A stretch of DNA of 64,000 nt from an uncultured Bacteroidota bacterium (GCA_902788805.1 CADALO010000012.1:165406-229405), one strand, 5' to 3'; shown: positions 27,357 to 36,207, counted from the stretch's first letter. Numbers and translations: made by a program. Notes: a model not told the origin generated them from the sequence alone.

Positions 27357-27389
27357 TTTCTGCGTTATGAAAAAAAATGACTATTTTTG
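27357..27389 (+). promoter_or_regulatory. Candidate Bacteroidota promoter for the TPR protein
   Basis: TATTTTTG at 27382-27389 is a perfect TAnnTTTG. A weak -33 (TTTC, 27357-27360) lies 21 bases upstream. The gene starts 45 bases downstream of the -7. Confidence 0.6.
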
Positions 27390-27434
27390 CAAACTCAAAT
27401 TTGCATCAAAAAATAAGAAAAAAACAGATATAAA

Positions 27435-28121
27435 ATGGAACAGAACGTAAAAGAAACTAACACTGAAAACATCAGTTTTATTTCTAAAAGTGAACAGTTT
27501 ATCGAAAAAAACCAGAAGGCAATCATAGCCTGTATCATCGCCATTGTCGTGATAGTTTTGGCTATCTTCGGCATCAAGAAATTTGTCTCCGAACCCCGTC
27601 AGCAGAAGGCTAACGAGGCCGTTTTTGCTGCCGAGCAGTTCTTTGCACAGGGTGATTTCCAAGCTGCCCTCTACGGTGACACCACCACCAACGACAAATA
27701 CAGCGTCGGTCTGCTGCAAGTCATTGACAAATACGGTTCTACCAAAGCCGGCAAGCGCGCCAAATACGAAGCTGGCATCTGCTTCCTCCGCCTTGGCCAG
27801 TACCAAGAGGCTCTGAAATATTTCGACAAATACAATGGCAAGGACCAACTGACCCCCGTCTTCGACGAGATGATGAAGGGCGACGCCGAAGTGGAGCTTG
27901 GCAACAACGACGCTGCCATCAAGCACTACAACAAGGCCGCTTCGATGGACGAGAACCCCATCACCGCCCCCTTCGCCCTCTTCAAAGCCGGCATCGTCTA
28001 CCTGATGAACGGCGACAACAACAAGGCTGTTGAGTGCTTCCAGAACGTGAAGACCAACTACCCCGAGTCGGCTTTCTTTGCCGAGATGGACGGCTTCATC
28101 GCCTTCGCACAAGCCAAATAA
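27435..28121 (+). CDS. Membrane-anchored tetratricopeptide repeat protein
   Basis: The 228-residue protein has a short cytoplasmic N-terminus, one membrane helix (residues about 33-52, AIIACIIAIVVIVLAIFGI) and TPR-type helices over residues 65-225 (for example ICFLRLGQYQEALKYFDKY and FKAGIVYLMNGDNNKAVECF). The topology resembles YfgM-like periplasmic chaperone adaptors, but I cannot name a partner. It is preceded by a good -7 element and followed by a strong terminator at 28155, so it is probably monocistronic. Codon use is strongly biased, suggesting good expression. Confidence 0.88.
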   Translation: MEQNVKETNTENISFISKSEQFIEKNQKAIIACIIAIVVIVLAIFGIKKFVSEPRQQKANEAVFAAEQFFAQGDFQAALYGDTTTNDKYSVGLLQVIDKYGSTKAGKRAKYEAGICFLRLGQYQEALKYFDKYNGKDQLTPVFDEMMKGDAEVELGNNDAAIKHYNKAASMDENPITAPFALFKAGIVYLMNGDNNKAVECFQNVKTNYPESAFFAEMDGFIAFAQAK

Positions 28122-28154
28122 CCAGGCTCTCGCCTGTCACAACCAAAAATCCTC

Positions 28155-28181
28155 AGCCCCGCCGAAAACGGGGCTTTTTTG
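28155..28181 (+). terminator. Rho-independent terminator after TPR gene
   Basis: The stem AGCCCC / GGGGCT around GCCGAAAAC is followed by six T. It lies between the TPR gene and the GH3 gene, whose start is 14 bases downstream, so GH3 expression needs read-through or a promoter inside this gap. Confidence 0.85.
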
Positions 28182-28194
28182 TTTAGAAAACAAT

Positions 28195-30453
28195 ATGAAA
28201 AATCCATTCGCCTTACTTGTCTCCGTCGCAACGCTGGCCCTCACACTCTCTCAGCCTTGCGTTTGCAAAGCCCAGCAATACCCATTCCAAGACACCTCGC
28301 TGCCTGTCACCCAACGCGTCGACGACCTCATATCACGGCTGACCCTCGACGAGAAAATCGCCTTCCTCGAGCATCAGAACCCTGCCGTAGAACGGCTCGG
28401 CATCAAGCCCTATAGTTGGTGGAACGAGGCCCTGCACGGCATTGCCCGCAACGGCGTGGCCACCGTCTACCCGATGCCCATTGCACTGGCCGCCACCTTC
28501 AACCCCGAGATGATCGAGGAGGTATACTCCAGCATTGCCGACGAGGGTGTGCGCAAGCACCGCCAGTCGCAGGAAGCAGGCGAGTATGGCGACAACACAG
28601 GCATAACATTCTTCACTCCCAACATCAACATCTTCCGCGACCCTCGCTGGGGACGCGGAATGGAGACCTTTGGCGAAGACCCCTACCTAACGGCACAGAT
28701 GGGCTTAGCGGCAGTTCGAGGCTTGCAAGGAAGCTGTGAAGCGGAAAGCGGAAAACGGAAAACGGAAAGCTCTTTTGACGCGGCAGCCAGTTTTCCGCTC
28801 TCCGCTTTCCGCTTTCCGTTCCTGAAGTCGGCTGCCTGCCTCAAGCATTTAGCAGTACACAGCGGTCCCGAGGGGCTGCGACACCAGTTCGACGCCCACA
28901 TCTCAAACCGTGATCTGTGGACCACCTACCTTCCTGCCTTTGAATACATAATCAAACACAGCGACGTGCAGCAGGTGATGTGTGGCTACAACCGACTCAA
29001 CGGCGAGCCCTGCTGCACCAACCACCACCTGTTGGTCGACATACTGCGCAACCGATGGCACTACGACGGTATACTGGTCACCGACTGCTGGGCGCTTAAC
29101 GACTGCTGGGAGCCCGACACCATCATTCCGCGTCACCGTACACACGCCACCGCAGCACAGGCGGCAGCGGCAGCCTTCGGCTCGGAAGTCGACCTTGAAT
29201 GCGGATCGGGATTAGCAGCACTGAAAACTGCCGTCGACAGCGGCTACATCAGCGAAGCCAAAATAGACGAACATCTGCGCCGCATCCTCCGCACGCGCTT
29301 CCGCATACGACCTGAATGGTTTTCTGAGTACAACCACGGCAGCCACGGACTTTGGACCAAGCCCGAAGTGGTTGCCCGCCAGTCGCTGGTAATGCTAAAA
29401 AACAACGGCATCCTGCCACTAAAGGATCCGAAAAGGATGAAGCAGATAGCCGTCATCGGGCCCAATGCCGCCGATTCCGCGATGGCCCTAGGCAACTACA
29501 ACGGCGAACCACCCTATCAGAAAACCATATTCAAAGCATTTGAAGAAGATATCTGGGCCTATATAATTTCTTCTTCAACCCAGAATGCACAATTCGCGTC
29601 GGTCTATTTCGACACCGCCTGCCATTTGGCCGACAACAGCTACAAACTCCCACGAGACTTCTGGAAACAGATAGAAAAGAGCGACGTTGTTATCTTCTGC
29701 GGCGGCCTCTCCCCTGCCATCGAGGGCGAGGAACTGAAGGTCGATATACCCGGTTTCTACAAAGGTGACCGCACCGCCATCGAACTGCCTGCGCCACAGC
29801 GCGACCTCATAAAGGAAATCAAGCGTCGCACCGACAAGCCTATCGTCCTAGTGCTCTGCACCGGCAGCGCCATAGGTCTGGAAGAGATTGTGGACGACGT
29901 CGACGCCATTGTCGTTGCCTGGTACGGCGGCCAGGATATGGGCACCGCCGTTGTCAATGCCCTGAATGGCTTCACTGACGGTTTCGGACGCCTGCCGGTG
30001 ACATTCTATCGCTCAACCAGTCAGCTACCACCGTTCGATGACTACGATATGCAGGGCCGCACCTACCGCTATATGACCGACGAGCCGCTCTTCCCCTTCG
30101 GCTACGGCCTCAGCTACGGCCACTTCCACTACGACAGCGTCTCTTTCGACCGCGAGAGCCTGACGGTAAGAGGAGTGCTCACCCTCGACAGCGTTGACGG
30201 CTTCTTGGCCAGCAGCAACGAGATTATTCAAATCTACCTCGAAGGCGACGGCGTTACGGCACCGCGTCGCCAACTGGTGGCTACTAAGCCAGTGAGCCTC
30301 GAGCTTAGCAACCGCTGCCGTTTCGAAATACCCATCGACCCCTTCTGGCTGCGCCGCTACAACGAGCAGACCGACACAATGGAACTGCCCGCCAAGGGTA
30401 CCCCGATGACCCTTCATCTGATGAACGGACCTGGAATACAATTCATTTGGTAA
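28195..30453 (+). CDS. Glycoside hydrolase family 3 (beta-xylosidase/beta-glucosidase-like) with in-frame repeat insertion
   Basis: The protein has 752 residues from the ATG at 28195 and a signal peptide (1-26, ending CKA). GH3 N-domain marks include WWNEALHGIARNG (75-87), FTPNINIFRDPRWGRGMETFGEDPY (split at 140-164), LKHLAVHSGPEG (216-227), GYNRLNGEPCC, and the nucleophile region VTDCW with Asp297. The C-domain (VVARQSLVMLKNNGILPL) and a fibronectin-like end follow. The GYNRLNGEPCC pattern favours the xylosidase branch. Residues about 180-211 are an extra stretch coded by an inverted heptamer repeat, placed just before the KHLAVHSGPE core. It probably forms a surface loop. Confidence 0.92.
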   Translation: MKNPFALLVSVATLALTLSQPCVCKAQQYPFQDTSLPVTQRVDDLISRLTLDEKIAFLEHQNPAVERLGIKPYSWWNEALHGIARNGVATVYPMPIALAATFNPEMIEEVYSSIADEGVRKHRQSQEAGEYGDNTGITFFTPNINIFRDPRWGRGMETFGEDPYLTAQMGLAAVRGLQGSCEAESGKRKTESSFDAAASFPLSAFRFPFLKSAACLKHLAVHSGPEGLRHQFDAHISNRDLWTTYLPAFEYIIKHSDVQQVMCGYNRLNGEPCCTNHHLLVDILRNRWHYDGILVTDCWALNDCWEPDTIIPRHRTHATAAQAAAAAFGSEVDLECGSGLAALKTAVDSGYISEAKIDEHLRRILRTRFRIRPEWFSEYNHGSHGLWTKPEVVARQSLVMLKNNGILPLKDPKRMKQIAVIGPNAADSAMALGNYNGEPPYQKTIFKAFEEDIWAYIISSSTQNAQFASVYFDTACHLADNSYKLPRDFWKQIEKSDVVIFCGGLSPAIEGEELKVDIPGFYKGDRTAIELPAPQRDLIKEIKRRTDKPIVLVLCTGSAIGLEEIVDDVDAIVVAWYGGQDMGTAVVNALNGFTDGFGRLPVTFYRSTSQLPPFDDYDMQGRTYRYMTDEPLFPFGYGLSYGHFHYDSVSFDRESLTVRGVLTLDSVDGFLASSNEIIQIYLEGDGVTAPRRQLVATKPVSLELSNRCRFEIPIDPFWLRRYNEQTDTMELPAKGTPMTLHLMNGPGIQFIW
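28741..28821. repeat. Inverted heptamer-repeat insertion inside the GH3 gene
   Basis: Left block: repeated GCGGAAA/ACGGAAA units (28741-28770). Right block: the same units inverted, CTTTCCG/CTCTCCG (28790-28821), with about 20 bases between. The reading frame stays open and codes a stretch absent from the normal GH3 core. Related units occur in uvrA and the DUF1599 gene. Confidence 0.85.
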
Positions 30454-30463
30454 AACAACAGAT

Positions 30464-31639
30464 ATGAAAAACACCATCATCTTTTATGCATCACTGCTGA
30501 TTCTGACAGCCTGCGGAAACACCTCGGCACAGACTGACAGTGCAATCCAATCTAACATTATAATCGATAGTGGCAACATAGACACAACCGACGCCACACC
30601 TGCAGCAACACAAACCCTCGTCATTGACGTAGAGACCCTCAAGGCACCTAAAGGTCCATTGACCACAACGTCATACGAAACAGCGTTACGCAACATCCTC
30701 AGTCTATTTGACAAGGAAGGCAGTATCATTGTGGCCCATACGCGACAGACGCGCCCTGTGGTTGAGAGCGGCAATCCTTTCTTCTGTACCCTGTATCGTG
30801 CCTATGCCGACCACCGTCCTATCGAACTCTCGCCAGAAGCCTTGTGGCTACTCATCTGTCAGGGATTCTCCCTTCACGTGGACAACAACGCCGAATCTCT
30901 ACGGTCAATGTTCGTCGACTTCGAGGGCAAACGGACGCTGACCGTTCAAGCCCTGTTGGATGTAAACAACCCCAACACACCTTGGGAAAAATACTTTCCA
31001 CAGTTTACAAGCCAGATTGCCACCTACACGGGGCAAGAGCTTATCAATGCGCTCACAGCCGACTTCACCACCTCGACACCAGCGTCGCGCACTGCATCAC
31101 AAATCACCGTTATGGAAAGTATGAAGCACTACTTCGACTACGAGATGACCATCTGTGGCATCCCGCAAGTTATATTGCACGGCACACCAGAAGACTGGCA
31201 GAGCATCGTGGACCGCGTGCAAGTACTGCGAAAATACAAGCTTGACTGGTGGGTCGACGAGATGCTGCCCATCCTTAAGAAGATACAGCGCGCCTCGGAG
31301 GGCGATGTCGACAAAGCCTTCTGGCGCGATATGTTCAAACAGCACGATTTGAAACACGAAATGTGCGGCGATCCCCAAACACTGGCCGACGGCTGGATTG
31401 TAAAGTTCTACCCCTACAATTGTATGAAGCACCGCAACAATCTGAAAGGCCTCTACGACGGAGCATCCCAGTTGCCACCAGAGATAGCCTCGGTACCTCT
31501 GAAGATTAAGGATATGAACGACACAACTATCAACCTCACGCTGTGGGCCGGATTCGTGGGCATTGCCCAGGACGCCACCACCCTCGCCCTACGCCCGGAG
31601 ATTGGATGGTTCATTACACGCGACAAAGAACAAGAATAA
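30464..31639 (+). CDS. DUF4419 family lipoprotein
   Basis: The 391-residue protein has a lipoprotein signal, LLILTACGN, with the lipobox Cys at about residue 18. DUF4419 marks follow: NPFFCTLYRAYADHRPIELS, EALWLLICQGFSLHV (about 125-140), TASQITVMESMKHYFDYEM, CGIPQVILHGTPEDW, and GFVGIAQDATTLALRPEIGW at the end. The function of the family is unknown. The gene follows GH3 by 10 bases and is probably co-transcribed. A terminator lies 84 bases downstream. Confidence 0.88.
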   Translation: MKNTIIFYASLLILTACGNTSAQTDSAIQSNIIIDSGNIDTTDATPAATQTLVIDVETLKAPKGPLTTTSYETALRNILSLFDKEGSIIVAHTRQTRPVVESGNPFFCTLYRAYADHRPIELSPEALWLLICQGFSLHVDNNAESLRSMFVDFEGKRTLTVQALLDVNNPNTPWEKYFPQFTSQIATYTGQELINALTADFTTSTPASRTASQITVMESMKHYFDYEMTICGIPQVILHGTPEDWQSIVDRVQVLRKYKLDWWVDEMLPILKKIQRASEGDVDKAFWRDMFKQHDLKHEMCGDPQTLADGWIVKFYPYNCMKHRNNLKGLYDGASQLPPEIASVPLKIKDMNDTTINLTLWAGFVGIAQDATTLALRPEIGWFITRDKEQE

Positions 31640-31722
31640 CCTGCGAACAGAAAAGTCCAGTGGCCGAGCTCGCCACAATCAGAAAATAATTGGTAAATAC
31701 TAACAATCAACCAATCACCCCT

Positions 31723-31750
31723 AAAAGCGCCCTCACAACAGGGCGCTTTT
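31723..31750 (+). terminator. Rho-independent terminator after DUF4419 gene
   Basis: AAAAGCGCCC and GGGCGCTTTT form a perfect 10-bp stem with an 8-base loop, ending in a T run. Confidence 0.85.
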
Positions 31751-31780
31751 CTATTCGCCTCATAATCAACCCTTCAAGAC

Positions 31781-31891
31781 ACCAACTCCGGTCGTTGTAC
31801 AATATATGTACAATACTTGTACAATATTTGTACGTTTACCAATTGTACATATATTGTACAACTATTGTACATATATTGTACCGGAGTTAGT
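31781..31891. repeat. Iteron palindrome 2 (TTGTACAATAT type, 111 bp)
   Basis: It starts ACCAACTCCGGT and ends ACCGGAGTTAGT. Inside are three left 11-bp units (AATATATGTAC, AATACTTGTAC, AATATTTGTAC), a centre near GTTTACCAATT, and three inverted right units (GTACATATATT, GTACAACTATT, GTACATATATT). The first 59 bases are identical to those of element 4 at 49.6 kb, while the right arms differ. Confidence 0.9.
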
Positions 31892-31962
31892 ACGGCTAAA
31901 AAGCGTGGCGAAAACAAGTTTGAAACGGCCCTGCAGCGGACGCTCGGGAGTCTTGAGGCAAC

Positions 31963-31989
31963 AAAAAAGGGAGCCATAAAAGCTCCCTT
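31963..31989 (-). terminator. Rho-independent terminator after the outer-membrane barrel gene
   Basis: On the minus strand AAGGGAGC and GCTCCCTT form the stem around TTTTATG, followed by six T. It lies 48 bases after the stop at 32037. Confidence 0.85.
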
Positions 31990-32036
31990 ACAACCATTTA
32001 ACTATAGTGGTTTAAAAAGAAAGGAGATTCAACCTG

Positions 32037-32819
32037 TTAGAAGTGGAATCCGATGCGCAGCGAGAGCATACCGATGCTGCGTGTCTGCGTGTCGGTGGCA
32101 GCGGCGTTGGCGGCGGCAAGAGTGATATCATCAGGGCCATTGCCGTTGTATTTGATGGCGTGCTTGCCATAGCCGTTGTAGTGGAGGCTGGCGCTGACGT
32201 GCTGGCCGAAATAGCAGCCTACGCCAATCTGAAAGGCCACATTGGTGGTCGTCTGGTATTTGAGTTTGAAGCCATATTCATAAGAGGCTAAATAGCCGGG
32301 GTCGCCGGGATTGCCAACTTCGGGGGTAACGATCTTGCCACTCTCTTTGGTGATGAAGAAGAAGTCGGGACCGATACCGAACTCAGCGAAAGGAGTGAAG
32401 ATGTCGGTCAGCTGATAGCGGTAGTTGACACCCACAAAGAGAGGAATATTGAAGTAGTTGGGGGCCTTGCCGTCACCGGCGTTCATATACTTGTCGCGCA
32501 TATCGCCGCTGACGCGGTTCCACTGGAAATCGCCGTGCAGATAAGGAGAAACCTCGCCGAATCCAACGTCGAAACGATAGGAAACGCGATAGCCAAGACC
32601 GAAGCCGAAGATAGCGTCCTTGCCGGCATTGAAGCGTGTCATAGGAACTTGGTTGTTCAAGGCATTCAGCGCCACGTCGTCGTTGAACTGAGCCGTGGGA
32701 GCATTGAAATTAAGGTAAATCGACTGCTCGAGGTGAGTGAGCTGCGCTTTTGCGCCAAAACTTGCGGAAACGAAAGCCGCCAAAAGGCATAATGCCTTGA
32801 TAGTATTACTCTTACGCAT
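32037..32819 (-). CDS. Outer membrane beta-barrel protein
   Basis: The 260-residue protein has a signal peptide (1-25, ending FGAKAQ) and alternating amphipathic strands throughout: GFGLGYRVSYRFDVGFGEVS, NIPLFVGVNYRYQL, FAEFGIGPDFFFI, YEYGFKLKYQTTTNVAFQIG. The chain ends in the strand GMLSLRIGFHF with a C-terminal Phe, which is typical for barrel assembly. It is a small OmpW/OmpX-like porin-family protein with no specific transport signature. It has its own -7 promoter element at 32844 and terminator. Confidence 0.88.
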   Translation of the reverse strand: MRKSNTIKALCLLAAFVSASFGAKAQLTHLEQSIYLNFNAPTAQFNDDVALNALNNQVPMTRFNAGKDAIFGFGLGYRVSYRFDVGFGEVSPYLHGDFQWNRVSGDMRDKYMNAGDGKAPNYFNIPLFVGVNYRYQLTDIFTPFAEFGIGPDFFFITKESGKIVTPEVGNPGDPGYLASYEYGFKLKYQTTTNVAFQIGVGCYFGQHVSASLHYNGYGKHAIKYNGNGPDDITLAAANAAATDTQTRSIGMLSLRIGFHF

Positions 32820-32843
32820 AATTATAAATATTTATTTTAAACG

Positions 32844-32851
32844 CAAAGATA
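32844..32851 (-). promoter_or_regulatory. Candidate -7 element for the outer-membrane barrel gene
   Basis: CAAAGATA on the plus strand reads TATCTTTG on the minus strand, matching TAnnTTTG, 25 bases before the start at 32819. No clear -33 was found. Confidence 0.5.
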
Positions 32852-32890
32852 GTACTTTTTTTCTGTTTATGCTTATTTTTCCCACTTTTT

Positions 32891-32921
32891 TTTGAAAATC
32901 AGACAAACATTTGTATTTTTG
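32891..32921 (+). promoter_or_regulatory. Bacteroidota housekeeping promoter for the porin gene
   Basis: TTTG at 32891-32894 and TATTTTTG at 32914-32921 are exactly 19 bases apart, matching the known -33/-7 consensus. The start codon follows 37 bases after the -7. Confidence 0.8.
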
Positions 32922-32958
32922 CATTTTGATTGTATTACTTTAAATTAATAATAAGACC

Positions 32959-34086
32959 TTGAAAACAAAACGACTAACAAGAACTCTCTTTTTGGCTGCA
33001 GCGTTCTTTTTCGCCGGCCAAGCCAACGGACAGGTGGTTTTCTCGCCTGTGTTCACCCAGATACGCCTTGAGGCCCGTGCCGATTTCGACTATTTCCACA
33101 CCGAGAACTGGAATTCGACGACCAACTCGACGACCACGGAGAACCCCTACGGCTTCCACGGCAAGTACTTCAACTTTGTGGTGGGCGGCGACCTGAACGA
33201 CAAGTTCAGCTATTTCTTCCGCCAGCGCATCATAGCGCAGCCGGGGCACGTGTCGATGTTCGACAACACCGACTTCCTCTACCTGACCTACCATCCGAAC
33301 AAGAACTGGATGTTCCGCCTTGGCAAGGACGCCTTGGCCGTGGGCGGTTTTGAATACGACGCAGCGCCTATCGATGTGCTGTTCAGCACCAACTACTGGG
33401 ACAACTTCTACTGCTTCCAGCTGGGCGGTGCCGCAGCCTTCAAGAGCGACGACGGCAACCATATGCTGCTGGCGCAGGTGGCCAACTCGCCCTACGTGTA
33501 CTACGGTGCCCCGCTGGGTACGGCTCTGGGCTCGGAATGGCGCACCGGCCTTCTGGCCTACAGCCTCTTCTGGTCGGGCAAGATGGGTCACTTCAACACA
33601 CTCTATTCGGTCAATATGTTCGAGCGTCCCGACCACGGATATATGAACTATATCGCTTTGGGCAACAAGCTTATATATGACCGCTGGGACCTGTATGTCG
33701 ACCTTATCCACCACGCCCTCGCCGCCGACGACTGGGGCAAGAACTTCGCCGCCATCGTGTGCTTCAACTTCCACCTGACCGACGACTTCAACATCTATGG
33801 CAAAGGCTCGTATGAGCAGAACCTGTCGGAAACCGACTTCCTCAACGCCAGCAACCTCGACTGCCTCATCCTTGCGGGCAGCAAGATTTCAAAGTATGGC
33901 TTCGGCTTCGAGTACAACCCGTCGTTCTGCAAGGATGTGCGTCTGCACGGAGTCCTCTCCTATTGCCACAACAGCCTTGAAGATATGGCAGGCGTGGAGA
34001 ATTTCCGCACCAACACCATTACGGCCAACATCGGCATCACCTGGCATATGAACATCCACCGTATGTTTATGGAACGCGGAATGTAA
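32959..34086 (+). CDS. Porin family protein (phosphate-selective OprP/OprO-like)
   Basis: The 375-residue protein starts at a TTG codon (32959), chosen because the following MKTKRLTRTLFLAAAFFFAG is a normal signal peptide ending ANGQ and no ATG lies in a suitable place. The barrel has long aromatic strands: FNFVVGGDLNDKFSYFFRQR, FDNTDFLYLTYHPNKNWMFRLGKD, NKLIYDRWDLYVDLIHHA. The LGK-x-A-L-A-VGGFE stretch is reminiscent of OprP/O-type porins. The substrate is uncertain. It is under a well-formed promoter and 37 bases before the nucleoside-recognition gene. Confidence 0.82.
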   Translation: MKTKRLTRTLFLAAAFFFAGQANGQVVFSPVFTQIRLEARADFDYFHTENWNSTTNSTTTENPYGFHGKYFNFVVGGDLNDKFSYFFRQRIIAQPGHVSMFDNTDFLYLTYHPNKNWMFRLGKDALAVGGFEYDAAPIDVLFSTNYWDNFYCFQLGGAAAFKSDDGNHMLLAQVANSPYVYYGAPLGTALGSEWRTGLLAYSLFWSGKMGHFNTLYSVNMFERPDHGYMNYIALGNKLIYDRWDLYVDLIHHALAADDWGKNFAAIVCFNFHLTDDFNIYGKGSYEQNLSETDFLNASNLDCLILAGSKISKYGFGFEYNPSFCKDVRLHGVLSYCHNSLEDMAGVENFRTNTITANIGITWHMNIHRMFMERGM

Positions 34087-34123
34087 CCGCTGAATCAAGA
34101 ATCTCATTTCAAACACCAAACCT

Positions 34124-35380
34124 ATGGACGACAACAGCAACAAACGTCACAGTCTTCTCTCTGTACTGAATCCCTTTGAGGTGTTCCGCCACCACGAGAC
34201 AGTGGCGAAACAGCAAGAAAACAAGCCGCAGAAAAAGAGACGGTTAAAGTTCACCACGATGCGCAGCTTCGAGGCTCTCGTGTTCTTGGTCGTGTTCTTC
34301 GCCTTCTTCGGGCTTCTGGCTTACAAGATGACCCTGCCCAATATGCTCAACACCTTTATGCAGACGGCCTATCGCCTGCTGCTCGAGACGGTGTTCTACA
34401 TTATGGCCATCTGTGTCCTGATGGGCGCCATCAGCAAGTTGTTCACCGAGTTTGGTGTGGTGCGACTGATGGAGAACATCCTGCGCCCGCTGATGAAACC
34501 CCTCTACAACCTGCCCGGCGTGGCCGCCCTTGGAGCCGTGATGACTTTCCTCTCCGACAACCCGGCTATCATCTCGCTGGCCAAGGACAACAACTTTGCA
34601 CGTTATTTCAAGAAATACCAGCTGGTGAGCCTCACCAACTTCGGCACAGCCTTCGGTATGGGCCTTGTGGTCATCGCCTTTATGACCGGTAAAGGCTTTG
34701 GAGGCGGAGCCCTGGTGGGACTTTTCGGCGCTGTTATCGGCAGCATCATAAGCACTCGCATTATGCAACGCTCCACGCTGCGAAGCTATCCCGAAATGGA
34801 CAGTCCTGTCACCGAAGAAGAGGGCACCGAGCAGAACATTTCCTTCAAAAGCGAAGGCTCTGTCTTCCAGCGTTTTCTCAACGCTATGCTCGACGGTGGC
34901 AAGAGCGGCGTCGGTATCGGTGTGGCCATCATTCCTGGCGTTTTGTGCATCTCGACAATAGTGATGATGCTCACCTTCGGTCCTTCGGGTGCCAACGGCG
35001 AATACACGGGTGCCGCCTACGAAGGTGTGCCAGTAATCACTTGGCTGGCCGACAAGATCAACGTTGTCTTCTACTGGCTCTTCGGCTTTAAAAGCGGCGC
35101 TCTCGTATCATTCCCCATCACCGCGCTCGGTGCCGTAGGCGCTGCCATCGGTTTGGTACCCACGTTCATCGACGCCGGCATCATCAACGGCAACGCCATC
35201 GCCGTTTTCACGGCTATGGGTATGTGCTGGAGCGGCTACCTGAGCACGCACACCGCTATGCTCGACAGCCTTGGCTACCGCAAGCTCATCGGCAAAGCCA
35301 TTGGAGCCCACACCGTCGGAGGCCTCTGTGCCGGCATCGCCGCCCACTGGCTGTATGTTTTACTGGCTTTAATATTCTAA
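34124..35380 (+). CDS. Nucleoside-recognition (Gate) domain membrane protein
   Basis: The 418-residue protein has a basic N-terminus (residues 1-48) and about eight to nine membrane helices. Gate-domain features are ETVFYIMAICVLMGAISKLF, LMENILRPLMKPLYNLPGV (about 120) and AVMTFLSDNPAIISLAKDN (about 140-158), then GGKSGVGIGVAIIPGVLCIS. It resembles the CD0519/CD1768 or SpmA/YjiH-like group, whose substrate is unknown; the name does not prove nucleoside transport. It is 5 bases upstream of purE, so likely co-transcribed with it. Confidence 0.75.
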   Translation: MDDNSNKRHSLLSVLNPFEVFRHHETVAKQQENKPQKKRRLKFTTMRSFEALVFLVVFFAFFGLLAYKMTLPNMLNTFMQTAYRLLLETVFYIMAICVLMGAISKLFTEFGVVRLMENILRPLMKPLYNLPGVAALGAVMTFLSDNPAIISLAKDNNFARYFKKYQLVSLTNFGTAFGMGLVVIAFMTGKGFGGGALVGLFGAVIGSIISTRIMQRSTLRSYPEMDSPVTEEEGTEQNISFKSEGSVFQRFLNAMLDGGKSGVGIGVAIIPGVLCISTIVMMLTFGPSGANGEYTGAAYEGVPVITWLADKINVVFYWLFGFKSGALVSFPITALGAVGAAIGLVPTFIDAGIINGNAIAVFTAMGMCWSGYLSTHTAMLDSLGYRKLIGKAIGAHTVGGLCAGIAAHWLYVLLALIF

Positions 35381-35385
35381 CACCT

Positions 35386-35892
35386 ATGACTCCTATAGTA
35401 AGTATCATTATGGGCAGCACCAGCGACCTGCCGGTTATGGAGAAAGCCTGCCAGTTTTTCGAAGAAATGGAAATCCCGTTCGAAGTCAACGCCCTTTCTG
35501 CACACCGCACCCCCGCCGAGGTGAGCGACTTTGCTCGCGGGGCACAGAAACGCGGCATCAAGTGCATCATTGCCGGTGCAGGTATGGCTGCCGCTCTGCC
35601 TGGCGTCATTGCCGCAGAGACAGTGTTGCCCGTTATCGGCGTACCCATCAAGGGTTCCGTGCTTGAAGGCCTTGACGCAACATTTGCCATTATGCAGATG
35701 CCTCCGGGAATACCCGTCGCCACCGTCGCCATCAACGGCGCTCAGAACGCCGCCATCCTCGCTATGCAGATACTTGCTCAGAGCGATGACGCCCTGATGC
35801 AGAAACTGACCGACTATAAAGCCGGCCTTAAGAAGAAAATCGTGAAGGCCAACGAAGAGCTTGCCAAGCTGGAATACAAGTTCAGGTGCTGA
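35386..35892 (+). CDS. purE: N5-carboxyaminoimidazole ribonucleotide mutase, class I PurE
   Basis: From the ATG at 35386 the protein has 168 residues, the normal size. It shows MGSTSDLPVMEKACQFFEEM (9-28), the active-site SAHRTPAEV (about 40-48), CIIAGAGMAAALPGV (67-81), PVIGVPIKGSVLEG and MPPGIPVATVAINGAQNAA. It converts N5-CAIR to CAIR in purine synthesis. No purK lies next to it. The gene follows the Gate-domain membrane protein by 5 bases. Confidence 0.96.
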   Translation: MTPIVSIIMGSTSDLPVMEKACQFFEEMEIPFEVNALSAHRTPAEVSDFARGAQKRGIKCIIAGAGMAAALPGVIAAETVLPVIGVPIKGSVLEGLDATFAIMQMPPGIPVATVAINGAQNAAILAMQILAQSDDALMQKLTDYKAGLKKKIVKANEELAKLEYKFRC

Positions 35893-35935
35893 AAACAGCT
35901 TTAGCCATCTGAGCGACAATCAAATACAATTTAAT

Positions 35936-35967
35936 AAAAGAGCCCTGTAGTTTTCAGGGCTCTTTTT
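35936..35967 (+). terminator. Rho-independent terminator after purE
   Basis: AAAAGAGCCCTG and CAGGGCTCTTTTT form a perfect 12-bp stem with a 7-base loop and a T run. Confidence 0.9.
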
Positions 35968-36151
35968 GCGTCTTAATATGTGAAAAAGGGAAAGATTTTT
36001 TATAGAACCGGAATCCAAATACTAGTATACGCACTTTAAACACTATGGTTAATAAAAAAACTTTCGCTGAGGGTGGCTGCTACGGCGGCCGCCCTTTAAT
36101 AAGGTATGCCAGCCTTTAATAATGTGTTAAAGTTTGCTATTCTATATAACA

Positions 36152-36181
36152 GTTAGGGCCGCCCTGCGGGGCGACCCTAAA
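36152..36181 (-). terminator. Stem-loop downstream of the large T9SS gene
   Basis: TTAGGG-CGCCC pairs with GGGCG-CCCTAA around TGC, with one mismatch. It lies 27 bases after the stop at 36208. The T run on the minus strand is weak, so it could be an mRNA-stabilising hairpin. Confidence 0.5.
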
Positions 36182-36207
36182 CTATTTATTCGTCTGTCGG
36201 CAAGAAG

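Larger units (their letters stand above)
31640..32036. other. Convergent intergenic region with palindromic element
   Basis: The 397 bases between the convergent DUF4419 and outer-membrane barrel genes hold a terminator for each gene (31723-31750 plus, 31963-31989 minus) and the AT-rich iteron palindrome 2 between them. No coding sequence is supported. Confidence 0.65.
35893..36207. other. Convergent intergenic region
   Basis: The 315 bases between purE and the large T9SS protein gene hold the purE terminator, an AT-rich stretch, short GGCCGCCCT words that occur twice (about 36089 and 36157) and a stem-loop near the T9SS gene. No gene is seen. Confidence 0.5.

Noticed and set aside
28195..30453. 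GH3 gene as a pseudogene because of the insertion
   Set aside because: The frame stays open and all catalytic segments, including Asp297, are present after the insert.
31781..31891. Palindromes as plasmid or chromosomal replication origins
   Set aside because: Iterons recall plasmid origins, but copies recur every 10-20 kb between housekeeping genes, without a Rep gene or DnaA boxes.
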